The notes under the pieces were generated by a model, which ran no database searches, had not been told where the DNA came from, and saw only the letters and a program-made list of their open reading frames with translations. Positions 60,140-64,000 of a stretch of 64,000 nucleotides of DNA are shown here, one piece after another; position 1 is the first letter of the stretch, and every line of letters starts with the position of its first letter. Source of the stretch: an uncultured Bacteroidales bacterium (GTDB taxonomy: Bacteria > Bacteroidota > Bacteroidia > Bacteroidales > UBA932); contig ONEX01000017.1 of the NCBI GenBank assembly GCA_900316955.1, positions 1 to 64,000 of the forward strand, given 5' to 3'. A program made the position numbers and the translations under genes.

Positions 60140-60164
60140 TGGGAGAACAGTCAGTTTTGCAGCG

Positions 60165-61124
60165 ATGGAACAGTACGTCAAATGGCCGCCTCCGACTGAG
60201 CGGCAGATCGAATGGATGCAGGAACAGTTGTTCCGCGAGTCCGGCCCTTTTTACCATCTCAGCACGAAGCCGCTCGAGGACGGGCTTATCTTTGAATGTG
60301 ATGAGGAGAGGAGGATTGCCTTCAACTTGATGGCCGTCACTGCGAAGGAGTTCCATATTGACATTCTCGCATTCGCATTGATGAGCAATCATTTCCACTT
60401 CATCATCCGGGGCGAGCTGGTCGACGGCCTGGCCTTCTTCCATCGCCTGAAGAAAAGGCTGTCGAACTACTTCGCGCGAAGGGGAAGGCCGGGTATACTG
60501 AATGCCGTCAATGTGGATCCGGATACGCCGGCCATCAGCAGCCTGACCCAATTTCGGAATGAAATTGCCTACGTCATCCGGAACCCTTATGTCGCCCGGA
60601 CTGATGTAAACCCTTTCGCTTATCCCTGGTGCAGTGGCTTTCTTTACTTCAATCCGCTCTTGGGCAGCCTGTCTTCCAAGAGCGTAAACGAACTGAGTTA
60701 CAAAGAGAAGAGGAGTATGACCCGGATGACGAACCCCATTCTGGATTCACAGTTTCGGGTCCGGGAAGGGATGATTGCCGCGGAGAGTTTCGTAAACTAC
60801 AAACTCGTGGAACAGCTGTTTCCCAGTGCGCGAAAGTTTACCTGGTGGGTGCTCAAGAATGTGGAGGCGCAGGTCGAGACCTCTGTGCGAATGGGCGAAA
60901 AGCCCAACCTGAATGATGACGAACTGTTCGTCACGGCCCAGCAACTGAGCCGGTCGGAGTATGGACGTGACAGTGTGAAGGAGTTGTCACTCCTGCAACG
61001 GAAAGAGTTGGGAATCTTGCTCAAGAACAAATGGGGCGCCTCCAACGGCCAGGTTGCCCGGATTGCGCAGCTGGACCCAAGGGCTGTCGATGCAATGTTT
61101 CCACTAACAGCCAAAAAAAGATAG
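60165..61124 (+). CDS. REP-associated (Y1) tyrosine transposase
   Basis: A 319-residue protein with a Y1-transposase (HUH) domain in its N-terminal half. The metal pair is in ALMSNHFHFIIRGE (His76 and His78), and the catalytic Tyr candidate is Tyr136 in EIAYVIRNPYVA. The remaining C-terminal half (about 180-319) is helical, ending with a helix-turn-helix-like segment (ILLKNKWGASNGQVARIAQL). Such single-copy RAYT proteins act on REP palindromes. Here palindromes of one family flank the gene on both sides. It is more AT-rich than neighbouring genes and has different codon use, suggesting horizontal origin. Confidence 0.85.
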   Translation: MEQYVKWPPPTERQIEWMQEQLFRESGPFYHLSTKPLEDGLIFECDEERRIAFNLMAVTAKEFHIDILAFALMSNHFHFIIRGELVDGLAFFHRLKKRLSNYFARRGRPGILNAVNVDPDTPAISSLTQFRNEIAYVIRNPYVARTDVNPFAYPWCSGFLYFNPLLGSLSSKSVNELSYKEKRSMTRMTNPILDSQFRVREGMIAAESFVNYKLVEQLFPSARKFTWWVLKNVEAQVETSVRMGEKPNLNDDELFVTAQQLSRSEYGRDSVKELSLLQRKELGILLKNKWGASNGQVARIAQLDPRAVDAMFPLTAKKR

Positions 61125-61139
61125 TCCTGTTCTCTGAAT

Positions 61140-61270
61140 AAGTGCAGAAACAGCCGTTTTACACTTCATTCGCGCAATCTGATCAAAAAAAGTGTGGTAA
61201 TTCCGGTTTCACACTTTTCTCCTGCCTCCGAGCCAGAATCTGTGCCAACAGAGGCATTTTACACTTTTTT
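61140..61270. repeat. REP-like palindrome array, right flank
   Basis: Three more units: 61140-61166 (AAGTGCAGAAAC/GTTTTACACTT), 61188-61218 (AAAAGTGTG/CACACTTTT) and a degenerate one at about 61236-61270 ending in ATTTTACACTTTTTT. The right half-site CCGTTTYACACTT is shared with the left array, and spacers such as CTCCTGCCTCCGAGCC resemble those on the left. Confidence 0.75.
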
Positions 61271-61305
61271 CGCGGGGACGGAGCAAAGCCGTCCGGGAAA
61301 ATGAT

Positions 61306-61313
61306 TATCTTTG
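61306..61313 (+). promoter_or_regulatory. -7 box of miaB, adjacent to the start codon
   Basis: TATCTTTG six bases before the ATG at 61320, predicting a leaderless mRNA. No clear -33 element. Confidence 0.6.
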
Positions 61314-61319
61314 TGTACT

Positions 61320-62645
61320 ATGAAGAAAGCCTACATAGAGACATACGGGTGCCAGATGAACGTGAACGACACGGAGGTCATCTTCTCCATCCTGGCGGGA
61401 GAGGGGTATGAAAGGACGGAGTCGATGGAGGAGGCGGACCTCGTCATGGCGAACACGTGTTCCGTCCGCGACAATGCGGAGCAGCGGATCTGGGGCCGGA
61501 TCGAGCAGTTCAACCTGCAGCGCAAGCGGCGCCCGGGCGTCGTGGTGGGCATCGTGGGCTGCATGGCGGAGCGCCTGAAAGACAAGCTGCTGGACACGCG
61601 GAAGGTGGACCTGGTCGTGGGCCCGGACGCCTACCGGTCGCTGCCGCGGCTGCTGCGGGCCATCACGCCGGACCAGCCGCAGATCGACGTTCTCCTTTCC
61701 CGTGACGAAACCTACGCGGACATCACCCCGGTCCGGACGGACAAGAACGGCGTAAGCGCCTTCATCTCCATCATGCGCGGGTGCAATAACGTCTGCTCCT
61801 ACTGCGTGGTGCCTTATACCCGCGGCGCAGAACGCTCGCGCGACGCGCACTCCATCGTGCGCGAGGCGTGCGACGTGTTCCAGAAGGGCTACAAGGAAGT
61901 GACGCTGCTGGGCCAGAACGTGGACAGCTACCTGTGGAAGACGGCCGACGAGACCGTGAACTTCGCGGAACTGCTCCGGCGCGTCGCCTCGGTGAGCCCC
62001 GAGCTGCGGGTCCGTTTCGCCACTTCCCATCCGAAGGACATCAGCGACGAAGTCATCGAAACGATGGCCGCGTACGACAATATCTGCAAGCACATCCACC
62101 TTCCCGTGCAGTCCGGCAGCTCCCGGATGCTGGAGAAGATGCGCCGGAAATATGACCGCGAGTGGTATCTGGAGCGGGTCGCCAAGATCCGCAGCGTGAT
62201 GCCCGACTGCGGCCTCACGACCGACGTCATCGCCGGCTTCTGCTCCGAGACGGAGGAGGACCACGCCGCGACGATGAGCCTCATGGAGGAGGTCGGCTTC
62301 GACTGGGCCTTCATGTTCGCCTATTCGGAGCGCCCCGGCACCCTCGCCGCCCGGAACTATCCCGACGACGTTCCGCCGGAGGTGAAGACCCGCCGCCTGA
62401 ACGAGATCATCGACCTGCAGAACCGGAAGTCCCTCGAGAGCTACCGGAGGGACATCGGCAAGCGCTTTACCGTCCTGGTCGAGGGCCCGTCCAAGCGGAA
62501 CCCCGACGACCTGTGCGGCCGCGCCTCCAACAGCAAGATGTGCGTCTTCCCCGGCGGCGGCCACCGCACCGGCGAGTATGTCGATGTCCAGGTCGTCGAC
62601 TGCACCAGCGCCACCCTCATCTGCCAATTGATCGAAACCACATAA
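61320..62645 (+). CDS. miaB: tRNA-2-methylthio-N6-isopentenyladenosine synthase
   Basis: Radical-SAM methylthiotransferase that modifies A37 of tRNAs; 441 residues. The N-terminal UPF0004 domain has three Cys for one iron-sulfur cluster (YGCQMN, NTCSV and IVGCMAER). The radical-SAM motif is [15 protein letters not shown] (CxxxCxxC). A C-terminal TRAM domain is present (about 375-441). The start at 61320 ([10 protein letters not shown]) is chosen over the in-frame TTG at 61311, which lies inside the -7 box. Two bases separate it from glpK. Confidence 0.96.
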   Translation: MKKAYIETYGCQMNVNDTEVIFSILAGEGYERTESMEEADLVMANTCSVRDNAEQRIWGRIEQFNLQRKRRPGVVVGIVGCMAERLKDKLLDTRKVDLVVGPDAYRSLPRLLRAITPDQPQIDVLLSRDETYADITPVRTDKNGVSAFISIMRGCNNVCSYCVVPYTRGAERSRDAHSIVREACDVFQKGYKEVTLLGQNVDSYLWKTADETVNFAELLRRVASVSPELRVRFATSHPKDISDEVIETMAAYDNICKHIHLPVQSGSSRMLEKMRRKYDREWYLERVAKIRSVMPDCGLTTDVIAGFCSETEEDHAATMSLMEEVGFDWAFMFAYSERPGTLAARNYPDDVPPEVKTRRLNEIIDLQNRKSLESYRRDIGKRFTVLVEGPSKRNPDDLCGRASNSKMCVFPGGGHRTGEYVDVQVVDCTSATLICQLIETT

Positions 62646-62647
62646 TT

Positions 62648-64000
62648 ATGGAACAATTCATTCTGGCCCTGGACCAGGGAACCAGCTCTTCCCGGGCCAT
62701 CGTCTTCGACCACGAAGGCAACATCCGCTCCACCGCCCAGCTGGAGTTCACCCAGTATTTCCCGAAACCGGGCTGGGTCGAGCACAACCCGAAGGAAATC
62801 TGGTCTTCCGAGGCCGCCGTTATCGCCGAGGCCATCACCAAGATCGGCATCAACGGCAAGGACATCGCCGGCATCGGCATCACCAACCAGCGCGAGACCA
62901 CCATCGTGTGGGACGCGGAAACCGGCGAGCCGGTGTACAACGCCATCGTCTGGCAGGACCGCCGCACCTCCGAGTTCTGCGACACCCTCCGCGACAAGGC
63001 CGATTTCATCCGCGAAAAAACGGGCCTGATCATCGACGCCTACTTCTCCGGTACCAAGATCCGCTGGATCCTCGATAATGTCCCAGGGGCCCGGGAAAAG
63101 GCCAATGCGGGCAAGCTCCGCTTCGGTACCGTGGACAGCTGGCTCGTCTGGCAGCTCACCCGCGGCGAGGTCCACGTGACCGACGTCTCCAACGCCTCCC
63201 GGACGATGCTGTTCAACATCAACACCCTGGAATGGGACAAGGAGCTCCTGGAGCTGTTGGACGTGCCCGCGTCCATGATGCCGGAAGTCCGCTCCAGCTC
63301 CGAGGTGTACGGCGTCACCAAGACCACGATCTTCGCCCATGAAGTGCCCATCGGCGGCATCGCCGGCGACCAGCAGGCCGCCCTCTTCGGCCAGATGTGC
63401 ACCGAGCCCGGCTCCGTGAAGAACACCTACGGCACCGGCTGCTTCCTCCTGATGAACACGGGCGAAAAGCCCATCCTCTCCCGCAACAACCTCCTCACCA
63501 CCGTGGCCTGGAAGATCGGCGACAAGGTCAATTACGCCCTGGAAGGCTCCATCTTCGTGGGCGGCTCCGTCGTCCAGTGGCTCCGCGACGGCCTCGGCAT
63601 CATCCGGAGTTCCTCCGAGATCGAGGCCCTGGCGTCGACGGTCCCGGACAACGGCGGCGTGTACTTCGTCCCGGCCCTCACCGGCATGGGCGCCCCCTAC
63701 TGGGACCAGTATGCCCACGGCACCATCTGCGGCATCACCCGCGGCACCACGGCGGCCCACATCGCCCGCGCGGCCCTCGAAGGCATCGCCTTCCAGACGA
63801 TGGACATCGTCGGGGCGATGGAGAAGGACGCCGGCGTGAAGCTCTCCGAGCTGAAGGTGGACGGCGGCGCCTCCCGCAACAACCTGATGATGCAGTTCCA
63901 GGCCGATGTCCTGGACACCTCGGTCATTCGCCCGAAGGTCACCGAGACCACGGCGATGGGCGCCTGCTACCTCGCGGGCCTCGCCGTCGGCTTCTGGTCC
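62648..64000 (+). CDS. glpK: Glycerol kinase (partial, cut by the window edge)
   Basis: Phosphorylates glycerol to glycerol 3-phosphate. 451 codons are visible and the frame is open at the edge; the full enzyme is usually about 500 residues. N-terminal [33 protein letters not shown] and [13 protein letters not shown] are conserved FGGY-kinase motifs, and the sugar-kinase signature region [17 protein letters not shown] is near the edge. It starts two bases after the miaB stop and so may be cotranscribed. Confidence 0.96.
   Translation, partial: MEQFILALDQGTSSSRAIVFDHEGNIRSTAQLEFTQYFPKPGWVEHNPKEIWSSEAAVIAEAITKIGINGKDIAGIGITNQRETTIVWDAETGEPVYNAIVWQDRRTSEFCDTLRDKADFIREKTGLIIDAYFSGTKIRWILDNVPGAREKANAGKLRFGTVDSWLVWQLTRGEVHVTDVSNASRTMLFNINTLEWDKELLELLDVPASMMPEVRSSSEVYGVTKTTIFAHEVPIGGIAGDQQAALFGQMCTEPGSVKNTYGTGCFLLMNTGEKPILSRNNLLTTVAWKIGDKVNYALEGSIFVGGSVVQWLRDGLGIIRSSSEIEALASTVPDNGGVYFVPALTGMGAPYWDQYAHGTICGITRGTTAAHIARAALEGIAFQTMDIVGAMEKDAGVKLSELKVDGGASRNNLMMQFQADVLDTSVIRPKVTETTAMGACYLAGLAVGFWS

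Noticed and set aside
59807-61270. CRISPR array
   Set aside because: Units are imperfect palindromes with variable sequence and short GC-rich spacers, interrupted by a transposase gene; no cas genes.
62643-62650. Separate promoter for glpK
   Set aside because: Only two bases separate it from miaB and no TAnnTTTG box was found.

Overview
The window is a dense, GC-rich stretch of chromosome that looks like a member of the phylum Bacteroidota, most likely the order Bacteroidales. The reasons are the repeated -7 promoter box TAnnTTTG (usually TATCTTTG) ahead of genes on both strands, the near absence of Shine-Dalgarno sequences, and several families typical of that phylum: a DUF2795 protein, a DUF4837 lipoprotein, a NigD-like lipoprotein, the Rpb6-like omega subunit, paired Skp/OmpH proteins and an OprO/P porin. 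No phage, plasmid or CRISPR array was seen. The right edge cuts through glpK.

Layout. 1-560 is non-coding, with a large imperfect inverted repeat. 561-6098 holds DUF2795, folE, a class-I glutamine amidotransferase lipoprotein, htpG and a fadD-like acyl-CoA ligase. 6207-12401 holds a HAD phosphatase, then an outer-membrane barrel gene leading directly into a complete spermidine/putrescine ABC operon (potABCD). 12402-24078 holds uvrB, an OmpA-type protein, a relA-mltG-glucosaminidase cluster, rnz, rpsA and corA. 24210-24767 is a compact tRNA-Glu / rpsT / tRNA-Pro unit. 24792-32630 is two divergent operons: M23-like/dxr/rseP/DUF4837 leftwards and ruvX/def/phosphohexomutase/M23-LysM rightwards. 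32683-39684 holds an M49-like lipoprotein / DASS transporter / two outer-membrane barrels operon, and gdhA. 39827-45216 holds an unknown gene and nadK-uppS-bamA-skp. 45297-53599 is a long rightward run: pdxJ, second skp, glycosyltransferase, LysM/binding-protein fusion, trxB, bamD, rpoZ-like and recN. 53633-64000 holds a Fur-family regulator, a NigD-like lipoprotein, tRNA-His, a flavodoxin-fold oxidoreductase, an esterase, a carboxyltransferase, radC, upp, a REP-like palindrome array around a Y1 (RAYT-type) transposase, miaB and glpK.

Envelope biogenesis is a strong theme: bamA, bamD, two skp, uppS, dxr, rseP, mltG, a glucosaminidase, two M23 proteins, a LysM/binding-protein fusion and four outer-membrane barrels. 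The rest is mostly core metabolism and information processing.

The most interesting signals are: (1) a RAYT transposase bracketed by about seven related palindromes sharing the half-site CCGTTTYACACTT; (2) two opposed copies of a 27-bp palindrome inside the recN reading frame; (3) an M49-peptidase-like lipoprotein whose zinc ligands all appear replaced, in a transporter/porin operon; (4) an oxaloacetate/pyruvate carboxyltransferase whose biotinyl-like domain lacks the acceptor lysine; (5) a PotD with both a lipobox and a C-terminal transmembrane helix; and (6) several promoters placed so close to start codons that leaderless mRNAs are predicted. All functional statements come from reading the sequence and remembered family features; no database search was run.
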